Source of the DNA: Furfurilactobacillus milii
GTDB taxonomy: Bacteria > Bacillota > Bacilli > Lactobacillales > Lactobacillaceae
Assembly (NCBI RefSeq): GCF_009863985.1
Contig: NZ_WEZT01000021.1
Coordinates: 73,954-137,953, forward strand
Reading direction: 5' to 3'
Length of the DNA stretch: 64,000 bases
Shown here: piece by piece, positions 8,460-17,592 of the stretch
Position numbering within the stretch: the first letter of the stretch is position 1
Layout: each line of letters starts with the position of its first letter
The notes under the pieces: model-generated
Told to the model about the DNA's origin: nothing
The model's database searches: none
The model's input: the letters and a program-made list of their open reading frames with translations, nothing else
Program-made: the position numbers and the translations under genes

Positions 8460-10499
8460 ATGGCAGAAAAAAAGCCGACTTACTACATTACTACGCCAAT
8501 TTATTACCCGTCTGGCAAGTTACATATCGGGAATTCATATACGACCATCGCAGTCGATGCCGAGGCGCGTTACCGGCGGTTAATGGGTAACGACGTCTTC
8601 TTCCTGACTGGAACAGATGAACACGGTCAAAAAATTGAAGAAAAAGCCGAATCTTTGGGCAAACAGCCGAAGGAGTATGTCGATGGCATGGCTGACCAGA
8701 TTAAAGAACTGTGGAAGTTGCTGGAAATCAGTAACGACAAGTTCATTCGGACAACGGATGAATATCATGAAGTCGCTGTTCAGAAAATTTTCGATCAGTT
8801 ATTAGCACAAGGCGACATTTACAAGGGCCACTATGAAGGCTGGTACTCCGTGGATGATGAGGAATTCTTTACGGAATCCCAATTAGCAGAAGTCTTCCGT
8901 GATGAAAATGGTAAAGTGACCGGCGGGAAAGCACCATCGGGACATGAAGTTGTCTGGACTGATGAAGAATCCTACTTCTTCAAGATGAGTAAGTACGCTG
9001 ATTGGTTGATGAACTACTATAAAGAACACCCAGATTTCATTATTCCAAACACGCGGATGAATGAAATGGTGAAGAACTTCTTGGAACCTGGCTTGGAAGA
9101 CCTGTCCGTTTCTCGGACGAGTTACAAGTGGGGTGTGCCAGTTAAAACGGATCCAAAGCACGTGATCTACGTTTGGGTTGATGCATTATCCAACTATATC
9201 ACCGCCTTGGGATATGGTAGCGATGACGACAGCAACTTCAAGAAGTACTGGCCAGCTAATGTTCAAATGGTTGGTAAGGAAATTGTGCGTTTTCACACCA
9301 TTTATTGGCCAATTATTTTGCACGCACTTGGCTTACCTTTGCCAAAGCACGTGGTTGGTCACGGCTGGTTGTTGATGAAGAACGGTAAGATGAGTAAGTC
9401 AAAGGGAAACGTCATTTACCCCGAGACCCTGGTTCACCGTTACGGACTGGATGCTTTACGGTACTACCTGTTGAAGGCAATGCCATTTGGTAACGATGGT
9501 GTATTCACGCCGGAAGACTTTGTTGACAAGATTAATTATGATTTGGCCAATGACCTTGGAAACTTACTGAACCGGACTGTTGCCATGGTTAATAAGTATT
9601 ACGATGGGGTCGTACCGGCCTTTGAAAGCAACGTTAATGAACCAGATGCTGATCTGGAACAAACGGCTGTGGATACGATTGCCGAATACCACCAGTTGAT
9701 GGAAAGTCTGCACTTTGCGGATGCTTTGTCAGCGGTTTGGAAGCTCGTTTCACGCACAAATAAATACATTGATGAAACAGAACCATGGACGTTAGCTAAA
9801 AAGGCTAATGATGGTGATGACAAACGTTTGGCTGCTGCCATGAGCCATTTAGTGGCCAGCCTGCGGGTGATCGCACTGTTGATTCAACCAATCATGACAC
9901 ACGCACCAAAAGAAATTTTGACGCAGTTGGGGTTGCCAACGGATGCAGCTAGCATGCAGATCGAGGGATTAAAGATGGCCGACCTGCCGGTTAACACAAA
10001 AGTTGTTGCGAAAGGAACGCCAATCTTCCCACGCTTGGATGCACAAGAAGAAGTCGACTTTATCCAATCACAAATGACAAAGACGGATAAGCAAAAGGGC
10101 CGTTCTGCAATGGCAGCGGCTGCTGATTCTCAATGGGAACCAGAAAACGTCACCCTGAACTTGACGAAACCTGAAATCAAGTTTGATGAATTTGATAAAA
10201 CAGAAATCAAGGTTGCTGAAATAAAGTCGGTCAAACCAGTTGAGGGTGCGGATAAGCTATTGCAATTCCGTTTGGACGCTGGCGATCAACAAAATCGGCA
10301 AATCCTCTCAGGTATTCATGAATGGTATCCTGATTATGAAAAGTTAACTGGTAAGAAAGTACTGGCTGTTACGAACTTGAAACCACGGAAGATGCGTGGT
10401 CAGATCAGTCAAGGGATGTTGTTGTCGACTGAACGTGATGGCAAGGTGACGCTGGTTATTGTGCCAGACAGCCTGAATAACGGGGATGTTCTGGGATAA
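8460..10499 (+). CDS. metG: Methionine--tRNA ligase
   Basis: Charges tRNA-Met. The class I signature appears as [12 protein letters not shown] near residue 18 and the KMSKS motif as GKMSKSKGN near residue 305. The insertion between them lacks zinc-binding cysteines, as in the B. subtilis-type enzyme. The last ~110 residues ([19 protein letters not shown] onward) form the tRNA-binding OB-fold dimerisation domain. 679 residues. Start choice: ATG 8460, or TTG 8454 two codons earlier, which stands at a better distance from the AAGGAG at 8443. The extra N-terminal residues possible from 8406 are unlikely. tatD follows after 25 bp. Confidence 0.95.
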   Translation: MAEKKPTYYITTPIYYPSGKLHIGNSYTTIAVDAEARYRRLMGNDVFFLTGTDEHGQKIEEKAESLGKQPKEYVDGMADQIKELWKLLEISNDKFIRTTDEYHEVAVQKIFDQLLAQGDIYKGHYEGWYSVDDEEFFTESQLAEVFRDENGKVTGGKAPSGHEVVWTDEESYFFKMSKYADWLMNYYKEHPDFIIPNTRMNEMVKNFLEPGLEDLSVSRTSYKWGVPVKTDPKHVIYVWVDALSNYITALGYGSDDDSNFKKYWPANVQMVGKEIVRFHTIYWPIILHALGLPLPKHVVGHGWLLMKNGKMSKSKGNVIYPETLVHRYGLDALRYYLLKAMPFGNDGVFTPEDFVDKINYDLANDLGNLLNRTVAMVNKYYDGVVPAFESNVNEPDADLEQTAVDTIAEYHQLMESLHFADALSAVWKLVSRTNKYIDETEPWTLAKKANDGDDKRLAAAMSHLVASLRVIALLIQPIMTHAPKEILTQLGLPTDAASMQIEGLKMADLPVNTKVVAKGTPIFPRLDAQEEVDFIQSQMTKTDKQKGRSAMAAAADSQWEPENVTLNLTKPEIKFDEFDKTEIKVAEIKSVKPVEGADKLLQFRLDAGDQQNRQILSGIHEWYPDYEKLTGKKVLAVTNLKPRKMRGQISQGMLLSTERDGKVTLVIVPDSLNNGDVLG

Positions 10500-10524
10500 A
10501 TCAATCTCAATAACGGAGATAAAG

Positions 10525-11304
10525 ATGGAAATTTTTGATTCACACACTCATTTGAATGACGATACCTTTTATGAGGAAGCCGCATCATATAATCAACACG
10601 CCGCGGATGCCCATGTTACACGGATCATGAACGTAGGATCTGACGCCAAACTGAATGAACGCGGGATTGAGCTGGCGCACCGTTATTCAAATATGTGGGC
10701 CGCAGTTGGCTGGCATCCGGAAGAGGTTGCGACCTATAACGATGCGGTTGAGGAGACCATGATTGGTCAACTGCAGGATAGTCGGGTGATGGCACTCGGC
10801 GAAATTGGTTTAGATTATCATGTGGATAATCTAGATGCTGTCGTGGGCGATCAAAAACGCATTTTTGCTCGCCAGGTTGATATTGCTAAATCGTTAGGGA
10901 AGCCAGTTATCATCCACAATCGTGATGCGTTTGCGGATACGTACGCCATTTTAAAAGCGGCAGATATTCGTGACATCGGTGGGGTGATGCACAGCTTTAA
11001 CGGTGATCCGGAGTGGCTCAAACGCTTTTTGGATCTTGGTATGGTCGTGTCTTACTCTGGTGTTGCCAGTTTTAAAAACGCGCATGAGGTTCATGATTCT
11101 GTTAAACAAACGCCGTTAGATCGAATGTTGGTGGAAACCGATGCTCCATACCTGACGCCAGAACCACATCGCGGCGAGCAGAATGAACCGGCTAATGTAG
11201 CTTTCACGGTACAGGCCATTGCTAAACTGCGTGAACAGACAGAACTAGAGATTGCGGATGCGACGTTTGCTAACGCGAACCAATTCTTTGGGATTGAAGA
11301 TTAA
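10525..11304 (+). CDS. TatD-family metal-dependent DNase
   Basis: TIM-barrel metallohydrolase of the YcfH/TatD family. It begins with DSHTHLND, whose HxH binds metal. Further family motifs are GEIGLDYH, VIIHNRDA and VETDAPYLTPEPHRG. 259 residues, the usual size. ATG 10525 is chosen because CGGAGAT precedes it. It sits in the conserved metG-tatD-rnmV-rsmA order and overlaps rnmV by one base (TAATG), so they are translationally coupled. The family has 3'-5' exonuclease activity; the cellular role here is inferred. Confidence 0.92.
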   Translation: MEIFDSHTHLNDDTFYEEAASYNQHAADAHVTRIMNVGSDAKLNERGIELAHRYSNMWAAVGWHPEEVATYNDAVEETMIGQLQDSRVMALGEIGLDYHVDNLDAVVGDQKRIFARQVDIAKSLGKPVIIHNRDAFADTYAILKAADIRDIGGVMHSFNGDPEWLKRFLDLGMVVSYSGVASFKNAHEVHDSVKQTPLDRMLVETDAPYLTPEPHRGEQNEPANVAFTVQAIAKLREQTELEIADATFANANQFFGIED

Positions 11305-11852
11305 TGGACAAATTAAAAGAAGTGCTGGTTGTTGAGGGCAAGGATGATACCAAACGCATTCAGCAGGCTGTAAATGCCGATACGTTTGAGACGAATGGGT
11401 CAGCACTCAACAAAACGAAACTGGCTCAAATTAAACAATTGCAGGCGACGCGTGGTGTTATTGTGTTGACTGATCCTGATTTCAATGGCGAGCGGCTGCG
11501 TAAACTAATTAGTGCAGCGGTGCCAGATGCTAAGCATGCGTTTATTACGCGCAAGCAAGGCGTACCGGAGAATGCGGGCGGTAGTTTGGGTGTCGAACAC
11601 GCTGACCCTGCCGTCATTAAAGCAGCTTTGCAACATTTGTCTGTCGGTTCGTTAGACGATAAGCCGCTGATCTTTCAGCAAGATTTGTTAGCAGCTGGCT
11701 TAATTGGTCAAGCGGATTCGCGGCAACGTCGGGAAAAACTCGGTGAGGCGCTGAATTTGGGCTACGTCAACGGCAAGCAGTTGCTTAAACGACTTCAACT
11801 TTTTCAAGTAAGCCGTGAAGATTTTGAAAAGGCAGTTCAACAATTAGATTAG
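11304..11852 (+). CDS. rnmV: Ribonuclease M5
   Basis: Toprim-domain endoribonuclease that matures 5S rRNA. The Toprim glutamate is in VVEGKDDTKRI at the N-terminus and the DxD in LTDPDFNGERLRK near residue 55. The C-terminal RQRREKLGEALNLGY region matches the family. 182 residues. Its ATG overlaps the tatD stop codon. It precedes rsmA, as in most Bacillota. Confidence 0.95.
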   Translation: MDKLKEVLVVEGKDDTKRIQQAVNADTFETNGSALNKTKLAQIKQLQATRGVIVLTDPDFNGERLRKLISAAVPDAKHAFITRKQGVPENAGGSLGVEHADPAVIKAALQHLSVGSLDDKPLIFQQDLLAAGLIGQADSRQRREKLGEALNLGYVNGKQLLKRLQLFQVSREDFEKAVQQLD

Positions 11853-11918
11853 TAATGTTGAAAAATCACATTGTTGAGTGCCACACGTTAAAAATATTGA
11901 AGTGTTCAAGGAGACTAG

Positions 11919-12821
11919 ATGACTGAATCAAAACGGGCCGACCGCCCCGATATTGCTAATCCCGTTCGTACGCGGGCAATTATGAATACGTATGGGATCG
12001 CAGTAAAGAAGAGTTTAGGTCAAAACTTCCTGTCAGACGTTAATATTTTGCACAACATTGTGAGTGCAGCTGACATCACAGATGACGATGATGTCATCGA
12101 AGTTGGACCTGGGATCGGTGCACTGACAGAGCAATTAGCCCGGTCTGCCAAGCGCGTGCTGGCGTTTGAAATCGACCAGAATTTAATCCCCGTATTGGCG
12201 GAAACGTTGGCACCATACAATAATGTTGATGTGGTTAATGCTGATATCTTAAAAGTAGATTTGACTAAAGAAATTGCCGAACATCTGCCGGATGCCAAGA
12301 CTGTTAAAGTGGTGGCTAACTTGCCTTATTACATCACGACCCCCATTTTAATGGGACTCGTGAGTGCACCAATCGACTTTGCCGCGATTGTCGTCATGAT
12401 GCAAAAGGAAGTGGCGGAACGATTGAGTGCTGAGCCTGGAACTAAAGCGTATGGCGCGCTAACGCTAGCGGTTCAATATAAGATGCAAGCACGTCTGGCA
12501 TTCACCGTCTCAAGGACGGCGTTCATTCCCCAGCCAAATGTGGATTCTGCCATCGTTACGTTAACGCCACGCGAACCGCTTGTTGAAAAACCATTCAGCG
12601 ATGATGCGTTGTTTCGGTTGATTCGTGGCTGTTTTGCTCACCGTCGCAAGAGTCTTTGGAACAACTTACAAAGTATCTTCGGCAAGGCACCAGCTACAAA
12701 AGTTGAACTGCAGGCGAGTTTGGACGAAATGGCATTGGCCCAGTCCATTCGTGCCGAAAGGTTATCATTAGAGCGGTTCATCGCGTTAACAAACGTTTTA
12801 CACACGCACAATCTGTTTTAA
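11919..12821 (+). CDS. rsmA: 16S rRNA (adenine1518/1519-N6)-dimethyltransferase
   Basis: KsgA homologue that dimethylates two adjacent adenines near the 3' end of 16S rRNA during small-subunit assembly. Motifs: [10 protein letters not shown] near residue 32, the SAM-binding [13 protein letters not shown] near residue 65, and catalytic [10 protein letters not shown] near residue 133. 300 residues. AAGGAG precedes ATG 11919. 66 bp separate it from rnmV, probably within the same operon. Confidence 0.96.
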   Translation: MTESKRADRPDIANPVRTRAIMNTYGIAVKKSLGQNFLSDVNILHNIVSAADITDDDDVIEVGPGIGALTEQLARSAKRVLAFEIDQNLIPVLAETLAPYNNVDVVNADILKVDLTKEIAEHLPDAKTVKVVANLPYYITTPILMGLVSAPIDFAAIVVMMQKEVAERLSAEPGTKAYGALTLAVQYKMQARLAFTVSRTAFIPQPNVDSAIVTLTPREPLVEKPFSDDALFRLIRGCFAHRRKSLWNNLQSIFGKAPATKVELQASLDEMALAQSIRAERLSLERFIALTNVLHTHNLF

Positions 12822-12859
12822 CTGCTTGAGAGATGTACGGAGTTTCCTCATTGGAACAA

Positions 12860-12888
12860 TTGCAAAAAGTACTTGACCATGATATACT
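12860..12888 (+). promoter_or_regulatory. veg promoter
   Basis: TTGCAA (12860-12865), 17-bp spacer, TATACT (12883-12888). The start codon of veg is 24 bp downstream, giving a short leader. Confidence 0.75.
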
Positions 12889-12911
12889 GTTATGCATGTG
12901 AGGTGAATTGC

Positions 12912-13151
12912 ATGCCAGTAACATTACAAAGTATCAAGGCTAAACTGGACGCTAAATTGGGTCAAAAGTTGATGGTTGTAGCTCAGGCAGGTCGCAAAAA
13001 GGTGACTAAGCGCCGCGGCACACTTAAGGAAACGTATCCGGCTGTTTTTGTGGTTGACCTCGACCAAGAGGAGAACTCATTTGAACGAGTCTCTTACAGT
13101 TACACTGATGTGTTAACTAAAAATATTGAAATTGCGTTCGACGAAGAATAA
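12912..13151 (+). CDS. veg: Veg family protein
   Basis: 79 residues. The sequence (LQSIKAKLDAKLGQKL, GRKKVTKRRGTLKETYPAVFVV and the FERVSYSYTDVLT tail) is the Veg protein, conserved downstream of rsmA in Bacillota. In B. subtilis veg has a very strong promoter and influences biofilm gene expression. The biochemical role is unclear. ATG 12912 with AGGTG upstream is preferred to a longer in-frame reading from 12873 that overlaps the promoter. Its own promoter and terminator are visible. Confidence 0.93.
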   Translation: MPVTLQSIKAKLDAKLGQKLMVVAQAGRKKVTKRRGTLKETYPAVFVVDLDQEENSFERVSYSYTDVLTKNIEIAFDEE

Positions 13152-13172
13152 TCGTCAGCTTAATTTTACGAA

Positions 13173-13210
13173 TGGAGCTCATTTCCTGTGTGGAAATTGG
13201 GGCTTTTTTT
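13173..13210 (+). terminator. veg terminator
   Basis: GAGCTCATTTCC pairs with GGAAATTGGGGCT (one mismatch and a wobble) and is followed by T7. Repeat locus 3 begins 43 bp downstream, so read-through from veg into it should be low. Confidence 0.85.
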
Positions 13211-13252
13211 GTTTGGTTTATCATTTAATCTACAACTTAGACGTGGCGGGTA

Positions 13253-13440
13253 GTCCGGTTGTCAACATTGATACGCTCGCCGTGGGACCGGTTCAAGCCG
13301 GAAGGATACCGTCTCTCACCTCGCCGTCAAGCCTCGTGGGAATCCGAGTCTTGACGACCGTCCGTGGTGTAAATTCGAGAGGAGCTTTCGAATTAACACC
13401 ACCTTCACGGCTCGGTATCAATGTTGACGCCCTCCCATCT
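13253..13440 (+). repeat. Structured convergent repeat, locus 3 left unit (subtype A)
   Basis: Terminal stem: GTCAACATTGATAC (13261-13274) is a perfect 14-bp complement of 13415-13428, then GCCGTG/CACGGC. Internal stems: GTCAAG/CTTGAC, GGTGT/ACACC and AATTCGA/TCGAATT. The CCGGTTCAAGCCGG hairpin is clearest here. Two CACCT repeats flank the central hairpins. Confidence 0.9.
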
Positions 13441-13621
13441 CGAGTATAAGATCACTTGCTAACGTAAATCACACGAAATGATACGACTACGATTGTAGAT
13501 AGATTTAAGTTGACAGGTGACATTTTATATTTGATGAAACGCAAAAGATGGCTCACTTGTAGAAAATCACATCGTGCTCCAATTTCTCCAATGACGTGTA
13601 CTTATCATTCAACAATAATGT

Positions 13622-13731
13622 GAGCTGAAGGGAGTGCGCGTTGAAATCGCCAGTGAAGGTGAGAGACTCCGAACTTTGGAGGCTTGAACGGTCCCCACAG
13701 GCGAATTTCAAAAGCGAACGACCGTAAGCGG
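13622..13731 (-). repeat. Structured convergent repeat, locus 3 right unit (subtype A, internal deletion)
   Basis: On the minus strand it starts like a full unit, then TCTCTCACC joins directly to TTCAC. The whole central region between the two CACCT repeats of the full-length form is missing, leaving 110 nt. The terminal stem (TTGAAATCGCC against GGCGAATTTCAA) is kept. It faces the unit at 13253 across 181 bp. Confidence 0.82.
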
Positions 13732-13855
13732 CAGGACATCGCTAGATAATACCTTTTATAAGTGCCGTCAGTGGATTTTACCGCGAGCTGGTGGCGATTA
13801 TGGGGGGACTGTAATATACTTACGTTATATATTTCGTGGTAGCGGAGGTGATTTT

Positions 13856-14746
13856 ACGGAGACACTCGAAAAGGCGCCGGCCAAGCTTAATTTGAGCCTC
13901 GATACACCCTTTCATCACCATGATGGCAGTGAAGAATGGGATATGGTTTTAACGTCCGTTGATTTGGCGGATTATGTCGCCGTCAAAACACTGGGCCGCA
14001 ATGGTCGCATTAAAGTCACCACAGATAGTGGCTTTTTACCAAATGACCATCGTAATCTTGCTTATCAGGCTGCTCACTTATTGGCGACCACATATGGTCG
14101 TAAAGAGGCGATGAACATCCATATTGAAAAGCATATTCCGGTCGCAGCTGGAATGGGCGGTGGTTCGTCGGATGCAGCAGCGGTATTGCGAGCACTGAAC
14201 CGACTATGGGAGCTCAATTTAGATCAGTCAACTTTGTGTCAATTAGGGTTACAGATTGATGCAGATGTGCCGTATTGCGTTTGCAGTCAAACGGCGCATG
14301 TGACGGGGCGCGGTGAGATCATCACGCAATTACCTAAACTGCCCCCGATGTGGGTGGTGATCGCTAAACCCAAAATCAGCGTGTCAACACCATCGATTTT
14401 GCGGCGCATTAACTATGCCGAAGTTCAGCATGCGGATACGCACGCACTAGTCGCTGCGATTCAACGGGGCGACTATGATGAGATTTGTGATTCCGTGGAA
14501 AACGTATTAACGCCGATCACGTCACGGCTTTACCCAACGGTAAATCATCTTAAGGAGCAGATGGTTCGTTTTGGTGCAGATGTGGCCGAAATGAGTGGCA
14601 CTGGTCCAACGGTGTTTGGCATCTGCCGTAAACAATCACGGGCTCAACACGTGGCTAACGGTTTGTCAGGTTTTTGTCGGGAAGTCCATGTCGTGCGTCC
14701 CGTTAGTTTGCACACCGATTTTGCGCAATCATCGGCATCCGTTTGA
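13856..14746 (+). CDS. ispE: 4-diphosphocytidyl-2-C-methyl-D-erythritol kinase (apparent ACG start)
   Basis: GHMP-family kinase. The N-terminal EKAPAKLNLSLDTPF, the glycine-rich ATP loop HIPVAAGMGGGSSDAAAVL and the C-terminal AEMSGTGPTVFGI are diagnostic of IspE. The reading frame is open upstream of EKAPAKLN, but no ATG, GTG or TTG exists at a sensible place. A strong GGAGGTG (13844-13850) stands five bases before an in-frame ACG at 13856, exactly where the start is expected. The first ordinary codon, TTG 13892, would remove the conserved KAPAKLN segment. From ACG the protein has 296 residues. The MEP-pathway role is doubtful because mvaA indicates the mevalonate route; lactobacilli often keep ispE as an orphan. 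Confidence 0.88.
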   Translation, partial: TETLEKAPAKLNLSLDTPFHHHDGSEEWDMVLTSVDLADYVAVKTLGRNGRIKVTTDSGFLPNDHRNLAYQAAHLLATTYGRKEAMNIHIEKHIPVAAGMGGGSSDAAAVLRALNRLWELNLDQSTLCQLGLQIDADVPYCVCSQTAHVTGRGEIITQLPKLPPMWVVIAKPKISVSTPSILRRINYAEVQHADTHALVAAIQRGDYDEICDSVENVLTPITSRLYPTVNHLKEQMVRFGADVAEMSGTGPTVFGICRKQSRAQHVANGLSGFCREVHVVRPVSLHTDFAQSSASV

Positions 14747-14782
14747 AGGTGCTTAAAGAAGAATCAGGTTTGGAGTGATTGA

Positions 14783-15715
14783 ATGAATAAAAAAACGTTA
14801 ATCAAACGGACTGCACTGGCCATTGCTACGAGTTACACGACTTTGATTGGTGCTGGTTACGCAGTTTATTTGCTCGCAACCGGTTGGTCTAACAAGCAAA
14901 AATTGGCTGGTCGACAGGCCTCGCTTGAGGCCAATACCGACATTGAAAATGAGTGGTTCAAGCATCAAGAACAGTCACCGTGGGCGATTAAAACAGCTGA
15001 CGGACTAACTTTACGGGCAACATTTATGTCAAACGCCCACAATACCAATAAAGTAGCTATTTTAGCTCACGGGTTGCATCACTCACGCGAACAAATGATT
15101 CCGTACGCCCGGTTGTTCATGGACGCGGGATACAGTGTGTTAATGCCGGACGCACGTGCACATGGGCGTAGTGATGGTAATGTGATCGGTTTTGGTTGGT
15201 TGGATCGAAATGATTACCAGCAGTGGATCGACACTGTTATTGCTAACCAAGGTGAGCAAGTTAACATTGTGTTGATGGGCATTAGCATGGGTGCCACAAC
15301 GGTGATGGCTACAAGTGGTCAAACGTTGCCGCATAACGTGCGCGCCATTGTTGAAGATAGCGGTTTTCGAAATGTTTTTCAGGAAGGTAAGTTTCGGTTG
15401 TGGCATAAGTATCATGTGCCTAGCAGCGTGTTGATGCCAATTGCTGATGACTTCGCCAAACGTCAGGCCGGCTATGCTTTTAAAGATGGTGATATTTTAG
15501 CTGAGGTGGCTAAAAATCATTTACCAATTTTGATGTTTCATGGTGCTAAAGATCAAACGGTGCCGGTTGGGGACGCATACGAGCTGTATGCACGGGCAAA
15601 TGAACCTAAGCAACTGATTATTGACGATGAGGCTGCGCATATCTCAAGTATTCGAACGCAACCGAGCAAATATCGTCAAACGCTAACTGATTTTTTAAAT
15701 CGTTATGTGAAATAA
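14783..15715 (+). CDS. Membrane-anchored alpha/beta hydrolase
   Basis: 310 residues. Residues 10-32 form a membrane anchor (ALAIATSYTTLIGAGYAVYLL) with no cleavage motif. The alpha/beta hydrolase fold follows: oxyanion HGLHHSREQM near residue 92, nucleophile elbow GISMGATTVM with Ser near residue 170, acid in HGAKDQTVP near 255, and His in EAAHISS near 285. The family includes YqkD-like and BAAT-like hydrolases of unknown substrate. It follows ispE after 36 bp, with a TGGAGTG site, and ends at a strong shared terminator. Activity on a specific ester is not inferable. Confidence 0.85.
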   Translation: MNKKTLIKRTALAIATSYTTLIGAGYAVYLLATGWSNKQKLAGRQASLEANTDIENEWFKHQEQSPWAIKTADGLTLRATFMSNAHNTNKVAILAHGLHHSREQMIPYARLFMDAGYSVLMPDARAHGRSDGNVIGFGWLDRNDYQQWIDTVIANQGEQVNIVLMGISMGATTVMATSGQTLPHNVRAIVEDSGFRNVFQEGKFRLWHKYHVPSSVLMPIADDFAKRQAGYAFKDGDILAEVAKNHLPILMFHGAKDQTVPVGDAYELYARANEPKQLIIDDEAAHISSIRTQPSKYRQTLTDFLNRYVK

Positions 15716-15726
15716 AATGTGTGACT

Positions 15727-15773
15727 AAAAAGGGCCGCTAGAACAAGTGTTATTTGTTCTAGCGGCCCTTTTT
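15727..15773. terminator. Bidirectional terminator between hydrolase and ABC-F genes
   Basis: An 18-bp stem (AAAAGGGCCGCTAGAACA and its complement) around an 8-base loop, with A and T runs on both sides. It can end both converging transcripts. Confidence 0.93.
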
Positions 15774-15798
15774 GGGGGGAATGAAATTGAAAAGACGA

Positions 15799-17262
15799 CT
15801 ACAAATCACGAAACTGAGCGAGCAATGCCTCATCAGCAGCTTGACGTTGCGCCGCCGTAATCCGTTTGGTCGCTACCTGATTGGGGTCAATCAGACCGTG
15901 AGTAGAAAGCTTTAAGACGCGAGTCGCGACGTGTGTCACAAATGTTTCATCATGTGAGACAAATAAAACGGTGCCAGGGTACGTGGTTAAAAATTGTTCG
16001 AGTGCTGTGAGCGTTGGTAAATCAAGGTAGTTCGTTGGCTCGTCAAGGATAAGCACATTGGCGTCGCTGAGCAGAACTTTAACCAGTGAAACCTTAACAC
16101 GTTGGCCGCCGCTAAGGTTTTGGGCAGGGATATCTAAGGCAGTCGCTTTAAAACCAAATTCAGCCAAGACTGTGCGGACAATAGCGTTGTCCTGACGCGT
16201 ATGTTCAGTCACGTTTTGCCAAATGGTAGTGGTTAGATTCAACCGGCTCATATTCTGAGCAAAGTAACCAAATTTAACTGCAGGATTGACGCTGATGGAC
16301 TGATTTTGGTTGGCTAAAACGGCGCGAAGCAGTGTCGTTTTACCGACCTGGTTGGGCCCGGTGATGGCGACACGGTCACCAGTGTGGAGGACGAAGTTGA
16401 CATCGTTTGCCAACGTTCGGTCGCCTGCCTCCAAGGCCAGATGCTGAATATTGATCGGTGTATGCCGGCCTAGAGTGGCGAACTGTTCCGCCCGTAAGGT
16501 AACTGAGGGCTGCTCAGTGGGTTTGGCAACTGGTGTCAGATGTTCAGCGTGATCCTTCATAACACGCGCTGCTTTGGTCATTTTGCCTTGATTACGGCGT
16601 AGTGAGCTTTTCATATCCTGGAGCTCGTTACGACTATGATTGTGGGGATTGGGCTTTGTTGTTTTGGCAGCCCGTTCAGTGCGTTTGATAGCGGCGACTT
16701 CCAGCTTATGCTTTTGTTGCTGGTAGTTTCGGAATGCAGCTGCCTGATTATTGCGTTGGGCCGTTTCATTAGCCGTAAAGGCATCATAATTACCGGCAAA
16801 CGTTGTCAGGGTATGATCAGCGAGCGACCAAGTTGTTGTCGTGACAGCATTGAGTAACGTTCGATCATGCGAAATCAGTAGCAAGGTGCCTTTAAATCGG
16901 TTGAGCTGGTTAATTAACCACTGCTGGTTTGTCTCGTCTAAATTAGCGCTGGGCTCATCCAAAATTAACCATTCGGGTTGTTGACGTAAAGCTGTTAAGA
17001 TAGCGTTTTTAACCTGTTCACCACCACTTTGCGTGGAAATATCATGCAATTGGTGGACGACAACAGGCGTCGTTTGGCGATCAACGATACCAGCATCAGG
17101 GGTCAGCGAGCCAGTCAGAATATCAATCAGCGTTGTTTTGCCAGCACCATTAGCGCCGATTAGACCGATGCGGTCACCAGGATTAATGACGAGTTGCTCA
17201 ATATTAAATAATTGTTGTTGATGCCGTGTTATGGCAATATTTTGTGCTTGAATAACAAACAT
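15799..17262 (-). CDS. ABC-F family ATPase (possible ribosomal protection factor)
   Basis: 487 residues with two ABC ATPase domains and no membrane segment. Walker A: GANGAGKTTL (about residue 37) and GPNQVGKTTL (about 305). Signatures: QSGGEQVK and LSGGQRVKVSL. Walker B: ILDEPSANLD and ILDEPTNYLD. The linker between domains (about residues 170-250) is rich in Gln, Ala and basic residues, like the interdomain linker that reaches into the ribosome. The overall form resembles antibiotic-resistance ABC-F proteins (Msr/Vga/Lsa type), but drug specificity cannot be read. TAAGGAG precedes ATG 17262. The ~325-nt leader has two mini-ORFs, suggesting antibiotic-induced attenuation. Confidence 0.88.
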   Translation of the reverse strand: MFVIQAQNIAITRHQQQLFNIEQLVINPGDRIGLIGANGAGKTTLIDILTGSLTPDAGIVDRQTTPVVVHQLHDISTQSGGEQVKNAILTALRQQPEWLILDEPSANLDETNQQWLINQLNRFKGTLLLISHDRTLLNAVTTTTWSLADHTLTTFAGNYDAFTANETAQRNNQAAAFRNYQQQKHKLEVAAIKRTERAAKTTKPNPHNHSRNELQDMKSSLRRNQGKMTKAARVMKDHAEHLTPVAKPTEQPSVTLRAEQFATLGRHTPINIQHLALEAGDRTLANDVNFVLHTGDRVAITGPNQVGKTTLLRAVLANQNQSISVNPAVKFGYFAQNMSRLNLTTTIWQNVTEHTRQDNAIVRTVLAEFGFKATALDIPAQNLSGGQRVKVSLVKVLLSDANVLILDEPTNYLDLPTLTALEQFLTTYPGTVLFVSHDETFVTHVATRVLKLSTHGLIDPNQVATKRITAAQRQAADEALLAQFRDL

Positions 17263-17295
17263 GAAATCACTCCTTACAAGTTAACTAGATAGGTG

Positions 17296-17319
17296 TTAAG
17301 CGAGAAGAAAATATTTCAT
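17296..17319 (-). CDS. Putative leader peptide MKYFLLA upstream of ABC-F gene
   Basis: Seven codons plus TAA. A near-perfect GGGGAGG (17327-17333) stands seven bases upstream of its ATG. The stop lies 33 nt before the ABC-F start codon. Too short to be a free-standing protein; it is placed like the leader peptides of macrolide- or lincosamide-inducible genes. Confidence 0.5.
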   Translation of the reverse strand: MKYFLLA

Positions 17320-17532
17320 TTTATAACCTCCCCAGAACGTGCCAAGACAGTCCAGACATGCGGGGAAGCGCACAAAAAAAGAGTCCACCCCCGCAACATG
17401 TAACTGCTGGCACTGAATGAATTCACAACTATCTATTGAAGTGTCTTCGCAGAGGGCAAACGAGACCAATTCCTGTTGTCTTCTGGATATTCGTAGATAA
17501 AATTATGAGTTCACTTAGTTCCAAAACAGTTA

Positions 17533-17544
17533 TTAGTTGCGCAT
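17533..17544 (-). CDS. Putative minimal leader ORF MRN upstream of ABC-F gene
   Basis: ATG CGC AAC TAA preceded by AAGGAG (17553-17558) at an eight-base spacing. A strong ribosome site in front of a three-codon ORF is unlikely to be chance. Met-Arg starts recall MRL-type macrolide arrest peptides, but the third residue differs. Function is inference. Confidence 0.4.
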   Translation of the reverse strand: MRN

Positions 17545-17592
17545 CGGCGGATCTCCTTAAAAATTTTAGTATTGGTAAATCATTTCGATAAT

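Larger units (their letters stand above)
17263..17586 (-). promoter_or_regulatory. ABC-F gene leader, candidate attenuator
   Basis: The leader (read on the minus strand) contains mini-ORF MRN, then a hairpin GCGGGG (17389-17394) with CCCCGC (17360-17365), extended by ACAT/ATGT, with a T7 run in its loop. Mini-ORF MKYFLLA follows. An outer pairing GTGCCA/TGGCAC encloses the hairpin. The downstream arm GCTTCCCC can instead pair with GGGGAGGT, the ribosome site of the second mini-ORF. Two exclusive structures are therefore possible, as in leaders of inducible ribosome-protection genes. Confidence 0.6.

Noticed and set aside
13286..13300. A tRNA gene, suggested by the GGTTCAAGCC segment in the repeats
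   Set aside because: Only a T-arm-like hairpin is present. There is no acceptor stem, anticodon arm or CCA end around it.
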